From Balanoglossus misakiensis (taxonomy: Eukaryota > Hemichordata): DNA of 64,000 nucleotides. The notes beneath the pieces are model-generated. The model was not told the origin of the DNA. It worked only from the letters and a program-made list of their open reading frames with translations, and did not search any database. Where the stretch lies: positions 7,192,001 through 7,256,000 of the forward strand of contig CM082581.2 in NCBI GenBank assembly GCA_040954595.2. The letters run 5' to 3'. The stretch's first letter is position 1; every line of letters starts with the position of its first letter. Below are positions 1 through 13,500 of the stretch, piece after piece. The position numbers and the translations under genes were made by a program.

Positions 1-624
1 TGTTTAATAACTTGGCGGCCACGCTCCAAGAAAAAAATACAAGCAAACAACACGGTGTTATGGATGTACATGTACTCGGATTCTGTGCCATATCGAATTA
101 CCAAAACATGCGAGGACATTCGCCGAAGGTGTGATGAAATTATCCGTGTTTGCATGAATTGTCTGGAATGTAAAAGACTGGGTGTCGGTAAATGTCAGGC
201 TGGGGGAACCTTTCGCCTGGAGAAATAGGGGATACAGGTAACCTCAATTAACCCGTGGAAGTGCTTGAATCTCAAGACAGGACCCAATATGTGAATTGAA
301 GCCAGCTTTCCAACAAAAGAATGGCGTGGGCCGCGGCTCAAAAATCCTCTGATAAAAAAAACGCTGACTTTGGTGATAAACTGGTCAAGGTTTATACTTA
401 GCGGACAATACAATGCCAAACAAAACAACGCAAGACAAAATAAGCCCACACAATAACCGCCAAACAATGAAGTATGTAAATCGGACACTCGGGTAAAGTA
501 AGGCTTCTGGCAAGCGATCGAGGGAATGTTTAATGTTTGGTTTAAACTTTTCTCACCGCTGAGAAATGTTTTCGTTGTGGTTGAGCCGAACCGCGAATGT
601 ATGGTTAGTTGTGTGTCGGCGAAA

Positions 625-653
625 ATGGCGGACGAAGAGGCTACGAAAAACGG
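625..653 (+). CDS. Candidate first coding exon (MADEEATKNG-like start)
   Basis: A start codon in good context (gcgaaaATGGCGG) opens ten codons reading M-A-D-E-E-A-T-K-N-G, running straight into a near-consensus splice donor, CGG|gtaagg, at 654. The exon would end in phase 2. The Met-Ala-Asp opening and charged residues are typical of cytosolic animal proteins. No matching second exon was found. A 213-codon open frame on the opposite strand (195-836) covers the same bases, but no recognisable family supports it. The call rests only on the start context and donor, so it is a hypothesis. Confidence 0.25.
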
Positions 654-3073
654 GTAAGGTTTGGCAGATTTACATGTATGTGCAAAGACAGAAACGAGTT
701 GGATTGCGTGTATATCTATTGATATCGTTACTAGTTCTTTGAAGTGCAGGATTTTTCCGTCGAAAACGCCAACGAATTTTTCGTGGGTACATTCAAGGAA
801 TTCTTTATGTCTCCCCGGTAATTTTAACGTCGTCATTATTTGGTAAATCCCGCAATCGTTTTAATTTGCGCTGGTTTATCAGGTATCAGGAAAATTAATG
901 GTCCTGGAACACGTGGGCGATTAAAAAACGCGATGACATACTATAGGTGCCGAACAATGAGGAATTTAGAACTCCAATATGGCGTGTTTGGTCACAAGCC
1001 CGACCATCTGAGCTAACCATTGGTGCCCGGGCAAATTGCTTTCGTATACATCATCAGTCGATTAGATGCATCGAAAATCCGACGAATCACATTTCGCCAT
1101 TTCGTGTCGCTAGTAGAAAAAGGTCTATGTAAACACCCCTTCCCAACATGCCCGTGATAAAGACAAGATAATTGTTCCCTCGCATGAAATCTTTAATCTA
1201 ATTGAGTACATTTGTCAGCAATAAAAGGAAATCTGGAATCACGCGATACGCCCGAGTTATGCGCATGCGTATAGAACCACCTGTTGAATTTCAACTGTGA
1301 CCCACTTACCGACGTAACTGGAAAACCCAATCGAAAACTTTAAACGACACGATTTGACATTTTTGTCCTGAAAAGGATTGACTCGTTTTTTTTTTCGTTT
1401 TATGTTTTGTTTGTTAATATATTTATTTCCCTGTATCGCATGACCCAGGGCAGTAAGCGCACTGGCAGGCACCACCGTGCACCAAAACTTTCTTTCTACT
1501 TGTGTTCAATTAAATCGTATCGGCTGTTCCACTCGCAGTCGTGACTGTCAGGTAAATTAGGGCCGCCAAGATGGATGTTAGACGAAACCCGATCACATGC
1601 TGTCAGGGTCGAGGGCCTCCAATTAGTCACAGACTGACAGATTTTAAGTCCCAAAACTCACTGGCGCATGCAGCCGACGCAATGTAGGTTTTACCACTCA
1701 ATTTCATCCCAAAGAGCCCCAAACTGCCGACAATAAAGACACGCTTTATTTTGTGTGACTCCCAGTCGTAAATTTCGAGAAGCCACCGTCGGCGTTTGAT
1801 CTTCACGCACGGCGTTCCCGGCCAGCTGTACCGTGCACCGGTCAGTCGCATACCATGCATTCGGGCAATATCGCATAAAATATAGTTCCCACCTCTCGAC
1901 ACCCGGCCCACGAATAAATTCTTGTCTGAAATGTTTATCGCGGCATAGGTATGTTGAAGCTTACAGGTACCGATTTTGCTTTGCAGCTGCTGAATGTTTT
2001 TTTTTATAACAATGAACCTCATAATCCCCCCTCCCCCCATTATCGCCCTAAAATAGTGAATGTAGGGTGTACTTACGGACATGTTTGGAATTTCAGGGCC
2101 TGACAAAGACCGCTGCAGACAAAGTTCGGTGGCTTGACTCAACACGTACTACAAACCCTTTGTGTGCTAAACTTTTGAACTCACGACAACGGCTTTATCA
2201 AGGTGGGCTGTGCCGTCTATCGTCGTTTTATTTCCCCGTGATCGAGTAACTTAAAGGCTCTTTTCAGAAGTGGGCAAAATTGAGACTTCTGAAAGAGGAA
2301 CGCTCTTTTCTCATTTGTGCCGCAACCCCTGTCCCCTTAATCACACCTTCTCCGATAATGTGTCTCACTTAACGCATTCTAAAACCGGCCAGAGAGAATG
2401 ACACGGCAATGTACGTCCGAACCGAGCTTCGGGCCGCCAGGTGCAGAAACCCGGCGGATGGACATCGTTCGGCATTTTTTGCTGAAAACTTTGATCACAG
2501 TACATATATGCCCTTGTACTGTATACGGGGACACAACTTTATTCACGTTTTAAGAGGCACGGTCAAAGCCCGAACATCGCCGCGAGTAAGCCAGGGTCAG
2601 TTTGGGTCAGGGTATTCTTCTGAATGCCTTCAGTTCTATTGTTGGAGACACCGGCGGACCCCTCCCTGCACGCAGCTACTCCAGGGGACCCTCGGTTGAT
2701 ACAATACCGAAAGGGTATACCTCAATGCCCGACGGCCAATCCAGCTTTGCAGTTCGGGAAGCTGTGCGGCCGATATTGAACCCGGCGAATGAATATGCTT
2801 TCAGCGCACTCGCATGTTCCGGGCCGTCAAAACATGCAATGCAACCGACGCAAAAGCTGGCGATAGAATATACCGCGGGGCGAGATTTGGAACTTCTGCC
2901 CCATCCATATTCAAGCCACCACAAACACAAACTGGCCCGCAGTAGGCCAGGTCTCCCATAATCGATCGCTCCGGGCGATACGCTGCGCCACCACGATATG
3001 TCAGCAGAGAAATCGTCTCGGGCCATGTTACCCATCTCCCCCTTACGGGCAAACGAATAACTCGCATTTCTCA

Positions 3074-3093
3074 GCCGGCACGTACGTGCCGGC
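3074..3093. repeat. Perfect 20-bp GC-rich palindrome
   Basis: The sequence GCCGGCACGT followed by ACGTGCCGGC is its own reverse complement over 20 bases with no spacer. It contains an E-box-like CACGTACGTG core. It sits just after a GC-rich patch (2560-3060) and outside any supported exon. Confidence 0.8.
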
Positions 3094-3587
3094 CGACATG
3101 GTGGCAGGTGGAATCATAAAAACAACAATGCATCGTTTACAGCGCGAGAGCCTTCGGCGCATCGATTGATCACGACCGTCCCATGCGCCTCAAAACTAGG
3201 CTGACATTTCTATTTTTCATCCCAAACTCTACAAACAAGACAACGTTTAGGAATGTTGACAGCACGACACGCAAAATTAGAGGGAAAGCAGGAGAGATCA
3301 ATACAAGTAATGACATGAAAGATATGCTTCGAACAGTGAACTGATTGCTTATTTATCGTCGCTCGGGGCACATTGGAGAAAATTATATGCTTTTTTATCT
3401 GTGGTTTTTTCATTCCATCAATCTGTAAAACAAACATAAGAACGAAAAAAAAGGGCAGAAATTAGTACAACATCGGTTTAAAATTGTTGCACTGGTGTGG
3501 TTGTCAGAGACCGATTGTGTGACGTACTCACTTTACATTTTACGGTTAGCGGGAATAACATAGAAGATTCTGGCGATCCCCTACAGT

Positions 3588-3620
3588 CAACAACAACAAC
3601 AACAACAACGACGACGACGC
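3588..3620. repeat. CAA then ACG trinucleotide array
   Basis: About seven CAA units run into about four ACG units. Confidence 0.85.
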
Positions 3621-4755
3621 AAACAATAGTTCTGTTCTTTCCAATAGAGTTAACACAAAAAATGACGTCCAGTTTAATTTCAAGGTGTTTTTTCTCATTT
3701 AAAACTTGCGATGATAATAGAGATACCTTTAGGCATTTGAATATCGCTGTGTGCTATGCTTAAGAATGCCTGGCTACGTTTGTCCGGAAAATGACCTCTC
3801 CGAGAAGCATTTTGCCGACTCAGAGTATTGCTGAGACATGTCGGCAAAAAAGGCTGATGTGCAATCATGCGAATGTAAGAAGCATGTCGGCTCTTTTTAA
3901 AATGTTTAAAACAACAGCAATTCGTAGCACAGGTTAGTGGAAGTGCATGCTTGTCACGACAACCGAATGATAAGCGTTTTAGCCAGAACACCACACAAAG
4001 TGCCGGAAATGGGACAATTATTCTGCGTACTGCGGTCTGAGGACGCGTTTGACCGGCTGGAGGTGAACCAGCGTGGTGTATACATGACGGTCGTATGCAA
4101 GGTGCACTAAACAAAAACAGACAAAAAGCCACCTGTTTTCTTTGCTGGACTTCTGCCAACAAATGCATGTACTTTCCTAACAATGCATCACAGGCCTTCG
4201 CAGGGGCTTAGGGATCTCGGGTTAACCTTTCATTATCATGTGACATCGTTATACGGCGATCTTCACCCGTTCCAAAAGAATCGTCACTTTCGTTTCCAAG
4301 GTTCGAATGTTTGCACGTACTCGACGGTACAATACAAACACAATGCGTCCCAGTCAATCTCTGCAGTGCAAACCTTAATAGAACAAGCCGATGGCTCTTA
4401 ATTGGAATGATAAAACGATTGACAGAAAAACAAACCTCTCTCCCTTCGTGGAGTCCGCGACAAATGACAAGTGACAGTTCAAAGTACTCATCAACCTGTT
4501 GTTGATTTTACCCAGGTGGAACTGGATAAACACTACTGAAACTTGAAAGCAATTCCCGTAAGACAAGTGTATAATGTTACCTGCCGGCTTGTCTCCGGCT
4601 CCGCGATGTTACTGACAATAAACGTTTCATTTTTCGTTTTTAAAAAAAGGGGGGAGGGTATTTCCTCGTAAAAGTATGCTATACGCGTCGTGAATGCACG
4701 GACCATGTATTTTCCTGCCTGTTGTAGGGACTTGTTGGAAGGTGGGTGTGGATAT

Positions 4756-4769
4756 GGGGGGGGGGGGGG
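4756..4769 (+). repeat. Poly-G run (14)
   Basis: Fourteen uninterrupted G, preceded by a G-rich stretch (ggtgggtgtggatat). Confidence 0.9.
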
Positions 4770-7453
4770 TCAACAACGGAATATGCTGTTTCTAAATAAA
4801 ATAGTGGCGATTAGTATCACACCCCCGTATCGCTTAGTGTGTTTGTTAGCGGCTCTAAAATAACTATTAATCAAGCCACTTCAGGTGACACACATTACAC
4901 ATTACAGCATTACACATGAGACAATCGACACATTAAAAACACCAAACATGAGACAATCGTGTTGACTGATGTACCGTCCGAGGCATGGCTGCATTCGGGA
5001 TGAGCCGTGTTTTTGCCGTTGATGTTCTGTGTCGAGGGAGGCGGTTGATCCACCGTGCAGGGCCTGTGCTAAATGTCCTCAAGCATAGCTGATGTGCCTG
5101 GCTAGACGTTTATTTTATTTGCAAATCAACAACTACAGACCACTTGACTTCATATAAATGCCCGCGATAAAGTTAAACGTGTTATTATTGTCTGTTTCGC
5201 ATAAAGATGGGTCAGGCCCGTCCATTGTGTCGCCCCGGCAGCCATTGTTCAGTCAGAATGAGCCTCTTGGAAGTTGCCACGGTCGTCTGGGGGTTATCTT
5301 GTCCTTTTCGCGCCCACCCAATTGTGCTGTACACATAAAAATAGCGGGCAATGATTGCACACACGTTATTTGGTAGGCAGCTTTTGAATTCGACGTTGCC
5401 ACAAGTACGGTCTGTGCATTGCAAGGGACGAGATAAAAATGAGACATTTTGTCATTTTTCTGTAGGGCGTGCGTTTATTCTCTCGCCTCTGCTGTGTCTC
5501 GAGACTCACAGGACGGGGTCTCTTGAACTGAGAGGCATATTTCAGAACGGTCATGCCAAATCGCGAAAATGCGTGGGTTTCACTGAAAACTTGACAAGAA
5601 AAATATGCCTTCATTAAGAGGGCAGAATGTGAACCCAATAACTATTTTCCGTCGAAATTTTTCTCTACATCCACCGGTTACTCAGGCCTATATATACATG
5701 TCAACAACCTTGAAGTATATCAGACAGACAACGCACACACACTTATATGGCATAGAAAATTATAGTGACGTCAGCCACAGTCTGTCAGAATAAATCATCG
5801 TCCGCATTCCAATTCTCGCCAGGGCCTGTTCTCTCTTTAACAGTTAATAACACGCGATTTGAATACAAGAAAAAAGAAAGAGTAAAATAAGAAAGCGTAG
5901 CCTATTATTTTAAACTGCACAAAAAGAAAATGGACCTGTGTCACAGCATGCTTCGTGATTTTTCGATATGCATGCCTGGAGACGGGAGCTATATAGCCGC
6001 CATGCCCGCCGGTGCCCCCATTGCACTGGCCGCCCCGAGAGCGAACGCACAGGTCCGAGCCATTTATCTTGGTCATTGCAGAGTGAACGCCGCCGCCTCG
6101 CCATGTGAAGAGCACCTGGTAACGCTGATGGGGGCAGGTGCATGCGCCGGACTGGGTATGCCAGCGGTAGGTACCCTGAATTTTTCGCGAAGCATGTTTT
6201 CCCGCCCATAACGTGTAAATGCACGTGTTTTTGGTGGTTCTGCCAAGTGCAATTTTACCCTACAGAGACGAATTTATTTTTTCCCCACTGCGCCGCGTTT
6301 ACTGAGGCCGACCGTGGTGTAACTGTTAATTTTGACGCTCGAGGCTACTTTGAATCCAGGCAAGCCACCCGCTCACTTTATGTATCGCCCATATTTCGAG
6401 ATGTCTTTTTTGTGTCTTACACATCTGATGGGATCAATACATACCGTGGGGAGAATTGGTGCACAATATCTGTTATTTGCATATAATTTTCAAGAGGTGT
6501 TTCGTTTACAATCGGAATCTAAAACTCTGAATTTGCATTTTCGTGGAAAATATGTATTTATTTCAAAGATGTGTTTTTATATACTGTGTACCTAAATCTA
6601 GTTCAGACCGAGGTAAGAGACTGGCGCGTTAGCACGCAATATGCACCTATCCAGTGTTCGGCTCAAACGACTGTGGTCAATCGATGTGGTCAGTGCAGTG
6701 ACGAGGATGCATTTTTTGCAAACTACGGTATTCATCTGCAGCCTGGCCTAACTTTTGGGGGGCACGGTGCTCCAGTCGCCAACCTAGCCTCGGGGTTCGA
6801 CTTGGGTTGGGTAGGTCGCGCTCGTTTGCGTCATTCGGGACACAGAAGATCACTTCATGATGAATCATTCGCCCACATGCATGAACCGTGCTTGTTGGTG
6901 CAACAAATGAAACAGAATATTTGCAATGTGTTTATCGTTTGTGGGTGTCCGATAACTGTTTGACAGAACCGCTTGTAAGAAAGTCGTGATGGAAACAGAG
7001 AATGCATGTCGCATCGTTGCAAATTCGCTCTGAATGACTCGAAAAGGCGATTATTACTGTCATTTTTGCCGAAACTGTTAGGAATTTCTTTTTGCGTGTG
7101 TCTAAAAAAACAGGAGTTAACCATGACATTGTAGTACATGTATTTAAGACGAGCCGACGGACAGGTCGTTCGACGTGAGGACACCGCACGTGATTAAGCT
7201 CACGCGCACACTTGACCTTAAATTGAGCTTGACCGTAACAATGGGTAACCAGGTACCCCGTTACTATTAAAGAGGCAGTTTGCAATCCCCGGTTCTTGAA
7301 TAAGGTCTTGTTGACATTGAATGTCTGTGTCGTGCAAAGTCTTTGTTTTGCCATTGAAACATTGTTAAACTAACTCATCTGCTTTTAGATAAAGCTGATA
7401 AGGAAAGTGCATATTTTTAATTGTTCATATCCCGCTCACACCGATCGAAGTGA

Positions 7454-7473
7454 TTTTTTTTTGGGGGGGGGGG
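7454..7473 (+). repeat. T9-G11 homopolymer junction
   Basis: Nine T (7454-7462) run directly into eleven G (7463-7473). Confidence 0.9.
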
Positions 7474-9069
7474 CAAGAAAGAAATTGTGTATGCAGGGTT
7501 GATCGTGTTTTCTTCGATTCTAAAGGCGGGAAAAACTAACTTTTTGACATGGTGGGTGAGCAAATCGTTATGAGCGCTATATGCAAATGAGGCAGTTATG
7601 TGGCGAAAGGTGAACCCTGGGGATTGGCCCCCTGGGCATGCAACCTGGTTAATTTGCATATAACATGTCGGTGGGCGTTCACTGGTAATTCGCACACACG
7701 TACTGTACTGGTCCCGCGTTTCCCGCCCAAATTGTCTTGACGTTATCTTTGGCGAGCAAAGGTTACTGTGTTGGCTGTCAATACTTCGACATTCGGAACA
7801 GTTAACACATTTATCGCAAGAACAATAACAATCAATTCAGGTAATTGTCATGTGAAATTTACAAAATCCAGTCAGCTGTACCGCACCTGCACGTCGGGGC
7901 CGTGATTTGTTAATTGACACACCGGGCCTGATGTTTTTTTGGTAGAACAATAGTGTCTTGTGAAACGAAAGTGTTCATTAATTGCCATCCGATGGCGACT
8001 TCGGCTCTGTCCAACGTCAGAGACTGCATCTTTCCTGGTCGTTGTGATCTGTAAGCGTTTCTCACATAGATACCAGCAGATGATTATCTGCTGTGCCGTT
8101 TCCCACAAATGTAGGCTTTGTTAGTTAAGTCAGATGGCACAGAATACCCGATACAGCCAATATTTTGTATTTTTATAATTATGAATCATGGCGTTTTTAG
8201 GTGCGTGTACCGTGACGAGCTCACGTAGGGAAATCTGCAGTTAAATACATGTACATGTAATTGGCTGTCATCACCAATCTTGGATTCATGGTCAAGTTTA
8301 TAAACGTATTACCCATGTGCCATTCGTTCGACATACAACGCATTCTTCGCGGCATTCCATCGCCGGCCGCGCCGGGCATCACCACATTGGGGTCCAAACG
8401 TGTGAAGTCGAGCACTGGAGTATTAAAGAAATCTAATTTCTCAGAGTTCTTTGTTGTTGAAAGCACTTTTTCGCTTCGTACTTGACCTTCATCTCACAAA
8501 AAACGCGATAAATCTATTCAGTAAGACCCTATTCGCTTTGAATGTCCCAACTTCTTTTTAGCCATAACTATCAAATATAAATCGTTTTTATAGCCTGAAT
8601 GATGGCGGTTGGCAGTCGACACCGAAAGGGGTAAATAAATCAAGGCACCCAGACAGTCTGTATACGGGATTATAAAAACATTGTGTTTTCACGCCCAGTG
8701 CCATATTTGTAGTCAGCCTCCTTTCAAGCCCGGGGCACTTCTAATGAACTAGGTCCAATTAAGGGGTGCACGGGCAAGACATCGAACCTGTCACATAACT
8801 CCAACTGTTTTGACTTAATGATCTCAAGTCAGAAGTCTATATAGCGTTCCATTATTTACTAACCCCTTTTTTTCAATTGTTTACTTGCGACGTGCTTGCC
8901 GTTTTTGTGTATACAGGTTCGAACACCGATCGTGACCCGTCGTCGTTCCCGCGGGACAGGGTTGCCTAGCAGAGCTCACCGTACCGTTCCATGATTGTCA
9001 CGTACCTGTACAGACTAGATCGTCAGAGTTTGAGCAGCAGAAACATGGCTGACACTCAACTTGAAACTA

Positions 9070-9144
9070 GTAAAAAAACCAAAGAAACAAAAACAAACAA
9101 ACAAACAAACAAGCAAGCCAGAAAAGAAACAAGCAAACAAACGG
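9070..9144. repeat. CAAA/AAAC-rich low-complexity tract
   Basis: Imperfect CAAA repeats with AAG interruptions, directly after an ATG in good context at 9043. The Lys/Thr/Gln-rich translation is explained by the repeat. Confidence 0.7.
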
Positions 9145-10471
9145 AGAGGAAAAACTAGTTATAAGCTTAACAGTCCCTGTTCGGCGATCGCGACAATCGA
9201 TTTACCATTCATGGTGTTCATGGAGTTGCGCACATTCTGTTGTTCGCCTCATTATCGAAATGAGGTTCGTTTAGGTTAGCGAGAACTGTTACAATCATAT
9301 CGATCATACATAAAGAGACAATACAGTTATTGAGCCCCCGTCTGGTTTTTAAAACCAAAGTCGGCGTTCAAATCATGCAGGTTGTTCTCTGTTTTTATTC
9401 AGGCCAGTATAATTGTAATGTTTTTGTCCTCGGGTCAAACCTTCCATTGTGATCGGGGCATTTTATCTGGGCGAAGTAACAGCGCGCGGGACAATAACAA
9501 TTAGCCAGAACAGCGAACCGAACTAGTCTAAATCGTCGCTATGGTCATGTTGCGGAGGCGTGCGCATTCGTACACGACGCGGCCTCAAAGGATTCAGGTA
9601 GGATTTCGCGCGTAAGGCGTCGAATTCCTGTGACAAGTGTGTGTCGGCCGGTCCAAACTAGAGTTCGACGGCTAAAGTGTCATCGTCGCCATGGCGATCG
9701 CGGTAGCACATGTACCTGCAGACAATGGCCGCTGAAAACCCGGGAGGTAATTGAAACACCTGTTTTGGGGCCTGCGCAGAAGGTATGCAGTACAAGTGCG
9801 GTAGAAAATCGAAACTTTCCCGGTGAGAATCGGTGACGCCGGCACACGTAATATGGACGACCGATTGTTGACGAACAGACATTTTCTCGAGTCCGTTATA
9901 CCGACGCAAAAATAGTTTTCCCGAGAAGGATTTCAACACCAGGCATTAGAAGGACGGGCGTGTGTGTCGCGGTGAGTGTTACAAGCAAGGTTTGGTTTGA
10001 TAATAGCGTTAACATGTTCGACTACTGTGCTACGGAAATGCGTTCCAACGACCCAGAGGAAAACAGTCAGTCTCGCGGCGCAGTCAACGCTAACGCACAA
10101 CACACGCAGAGAAGATCTCAGCCACGGTGGTCGATTTAAGTCAGGAATCTCGGCCAAATTCATCGCCTCAGCATTGAACCCAATTATCGATGTGCACAAA
10201 TAACAAGGTCTGAGTTTTGTTGCAGGGTTTTTATCACGGCCAAACGTTTGTCTTCCTCTAGTTTAAAGGGAATGAACGCCCCGAGTCAGTGTGCGTCCAA
10301 ACTACGCCGCCAAAGCACGGTCACAGATCATGTAGTTTTGTAAATGGCTAACAACAGCTATTAGCAGTGATCCGCGAGATCTTCTCTCTCCTATTGAACC
10401 TGGTGCTTTATTTTGACAGGTGTCGCCGAGACCTAGGGACGAGCATGGGGAGACGGGGAAACGATTGCTTC

Positions 10472-10480
10472 TATATATAA
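10472..10480 (+). promoter_or_regulatory. TATA box of gene A
   Basis: TATATATAA lies about 39 bases before the start codon at 10511. A transcription start about 30 bases downstream would fall near 10500-10505, giving a very short leader. The position fits the first coding exon proposed for gene A. Confidence 0.5.
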
Positions 10481-10510
10481 TTCCTGATAAGAGCAGCTCG
10501 ACTGACAGAC

Positions 10511-10589
10511 ATGATAACAAAAACAGACGACCAAACCAAAGTGCCCCTTACAGACGGTTTTGATAGTGGAACTCTCGGCGGTAAAAAAG
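10511..10589 (+). CDS. Gene A, candidate first coding exon
   Basis: An ATG just downstream of a TATA box opens 26 codons beginning M-I-T-K-T-D-D-Q-T-K and ending G-T-L-G-G-K-K. The frame reaches a splice donor, AAAAAG|gtagga, and leaves one base (phase 1). The large exon at 19282 needs exactly one base from upstream, so the two join in frame, with a glutamate codon spanning the junction. The joined product would be 458 residues. The hydrophilic Thr/Asp/Lys/Gly composition shows no signal peptide, so a cytosolic or nuclear protein is likely. The join is inferred from phase and promoter position; further exons inside the 8.7-kb intron are not excluded. Confidence 0.5.
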
Positions 10590-13500
10590 GTAGGACATTT
10601 TTTTGGTCAAAGTTTCCTGGGGATACGGTCTGAAACATATAAGGGTACCCGGATTGCAGCGATGTTTGTTTTTGTTTCTCAGCTATAAATTCTCTTAAAT
10701 TAATAAATTACAAACACCTTTCAAGACTGCTTCTTCGGTATTGCCTAGGGCATCCCTGCATCACACTCTTTTGTTACGAATTGACTCTAAGCGAAAGAGC
10801 AAGAGAGAGAGTGGACCGGACCTATTCTTCTTTCTTTGTTCTCGGGCCGGTTTCTTTTTGTCGGGAGAATGGCACTCGAAACCCCGAAGTCTGGTGGTAT
10901 TTTTTTAGAATCGCGACAAAAGGGAAGTTAGAGAAATCGATCGCTGTGGCGTTTTCTTGGTTTGAGAGGCTGGGCGCCGAGGTTCGTGTTGAATGTGGGC
11001 AGAGACACTTTGACTCCAAGTTCATCTCTCTCGGTGCACCGTCAATCGTTCACCGTGCTCTTGTTAGGCCCTATGATTTTTTTATTGGTCGATTGACACA
11101 GCCCCCCTCCCTCCCCAAAAATGCGACAACACTCAGAGATACAACCGCACCGTTGTTCTACACGGCAATAGTTGACATACACGTAGTCTCCAAAAATCAC
11201 TGGAGCTTAGATCCATGCTGTGACGTCGTCCGAATCGAACGCATTGTTCGATTCAGTGTATTGTTGTATTTGGAGGACCCCGAAGACAGGTGTTTTATAA
11301 TAGCCGCGTATACTGCCAATCTGACGTCGCCGTGCCCTACATCTGATTTTAATCACATTGGTATGCTAAATGATATACATGGTTGAATACAAGAGCCCAG
11401 CCCTATGGTACTGAACTTGTGCATTTCGTTTCAACTTCAAATATCTTCCAATTGTCTTCGATATTCTTTGGGTTTCCTTCATCAAAACCATTTGGGGGCA
11501 CAGCTTGACAAACCTAATGACGTTCCGTGGCGACGGAATTGACTCAAACTTTAAAGCGACTACATCTCATTTGGGTAATTTGACGGACGCATCCATTAGT
11601 GTGGTTGCAACCAGTTAATTATTTCTTCAATTATTTACTTGTGTGTTTCCGTCAATGCTTGATATTAAGAACATGAGATTCTTCAAGTCTAGTTTGAATG
11701 TAAAATAATGCAAAATTATGCAAGAGGGGATATCGTGACAGACAGTTAGACAGGTATGGTATCTTTTGTTTTGTCGAGATAAAAGTATTGGCGAGTATTG
11801 TTTTCCGGTGAAGTGTTACGTTTTCCGAGTCAACATTCCCGTGTCACGATATCTTAGTCGATCGATAAAGACCATTTATGGCGAGCATAAATTTATAAAT
11901 GATGCAATGCAGTCTGGCACTGCACCAACCGTCAGGTCAAATACCGTTAGTAGACAATTTTAACAACACATATAAAAATTAAACTGTCCATGGTATAGAG
12001 GTGGTTAGTCACTTTAATAACAAAATGTTGTGTGGATGTGCTAGGATAGCGGGCATGCCTGTGTCCTTGCAGGCCCAACTATACGTGTATGTTTGATTCG
12101 CAGTGGTTGATGCAGACAAATTTATTACTGTCTCAAGGAGATGGTATGTGGATCGATGCGAAGTTGACACTGATTCAGTCAACCTGCGTGTACAGTAATA
12201 TATGCATGGGGCTTGCGGCGACATGCACTCACCTACTGTATAGCTCCTGAAGTCGTTTCGTAACAAACAACGTGTATATATACCCGCGGCGCTCTCGTGT
12301 CCAACTCCGGTGGCGGGCGAACCGACATTTTACCTGAATCAGCAGTGAAATAAATCACACGGTGCTGTGTATACCATGAAACAGCAGCTGCATGCGCGCA
12401 AAACAAACAACAGGTGATGTCGAACACACACGACCGGTCATGGTGGTAAAACATTTGAATTATGTATTTCAGTTCGACCGACAAGGGCTATTTCAGCGTC
12501 AATGAGTTTGGACACCGGCGATTATATACAGGTCATTTTAGGTCACCAACAGGCACGTGACAACAGAAAAGGGTCAAAGAAATGAAAAAGAAATAAAGGC
12601 GGACTAATCTCGTCTTTATCGGAAAACAAACTTAATACGAAAGTTGTTCATTTGAGTTAAATGCCGACAGTTCACCGCGCTCACAGTCACCTTTGCTTCT
12701 CCGAGTCGCCGCAAGTGCTCGGATTAAGTCGGGGGCATTCGGATGTCGCACAAGCTTTTGAGTTGCCAATGCAGAGGCACGCATTAAAATATGTTGTACG
12801 CACATATGCATTCGCAAAATTGGGAGGGGGTATAATTAAACTGAGATGTATCCAAATTAAGATATCGCGCTTATCACGTCGAAATCATTGATTAAAGAAT
12901 ACCAGTTACTAGGGCAACGAAAGACGTCATAGGGTGGGCGCAGTATTTCCCGGGAGTTCGGCACGCCCAGTCTCTTATACCAGCACCACTGCGTTAAATC
13001 ATTTCAGCTCAGAGCCATTTCATAATTCGCATCTTGCTGAACATGTTTTGTTCAATTTTGTAGACTACTGTCCTAAAACCAACCTTTGTAGATATTGTTT
13101 GCATGTGCACTGGAAGCTGACATAAAGTCTCCCGCACTGTCTCGAGAATAAATCGTTTTTGAGCGTAAAAAATGTTTGGGGCGCGGGTTTGATGTCCCGC
13201 GACGAGCCGTGGCCTGGCTATACTGTATTGTAGCGCAGCGCAGACTGTTGAGAATATCTCGGGCGAACGTACACTAGTAGAGGTAGTGGTCGTTTTTTTC
13301 AAGTGGCCCACTCATGCTTTTGGGGAATGGGGACCACCTGTTGTTGCGGCACTTGAACGTGGAATTAGCTCTGAAGTTAACAAAACCAGTTGTGATTCGA
13401 AATTGAATAATACCACAAACTTGGAAAAAAGTATTCCTCTTATATTCACCCCGTTGTCATAATAAATCAGTGACTGCGTGCACACCAACAAAAAATTCCA

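Larger units (their letters stand above)
654..10471. other. Intergenic or intronic DNA with no supported gene
   Basis: Roughly 10 kb with only short or unconvincing open frames. It holds two poly-G runs, a CAA/ACG array (3588-3620), a perfect 20-bp palindrome (3074-3093), a CAAA-rich stretch (about 9070-9144), four TACATGTA palindromes (671, 7135, 8246, 8252) and one TGACGTCA site (5766). Weak exon-like starts occur on the - strand at 8379-8313 (22 codons beginning MPGAAGDG, donor gtaata) and on the + strand at 9043 (MADTQLET, poor donor). Neither is strong enough to call. Confidence 0.5.

Noticed and set aside
195-836. 213-codon open frame on the - strand, the longest outside genes A and B
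   Set aside because: Its N-terminal third looks protein-like, but no splice sites, domain or codon bias support it, and it overlaps a better first-exon pattern on the other strand.
10781-11386. 201-codon open frame on the + strand
   Set aside because: No ATG near its head, no clear acceptor, no recognisable motif; it lies in the probable gene A intron.
12002-12060. tRNA A-box-like string (tggtatagaggtggttagtc)
   Set aside because: No B box or cloverleaf downstream. Other B-box-like strings (8927, 4300, 15054) also lack partners.
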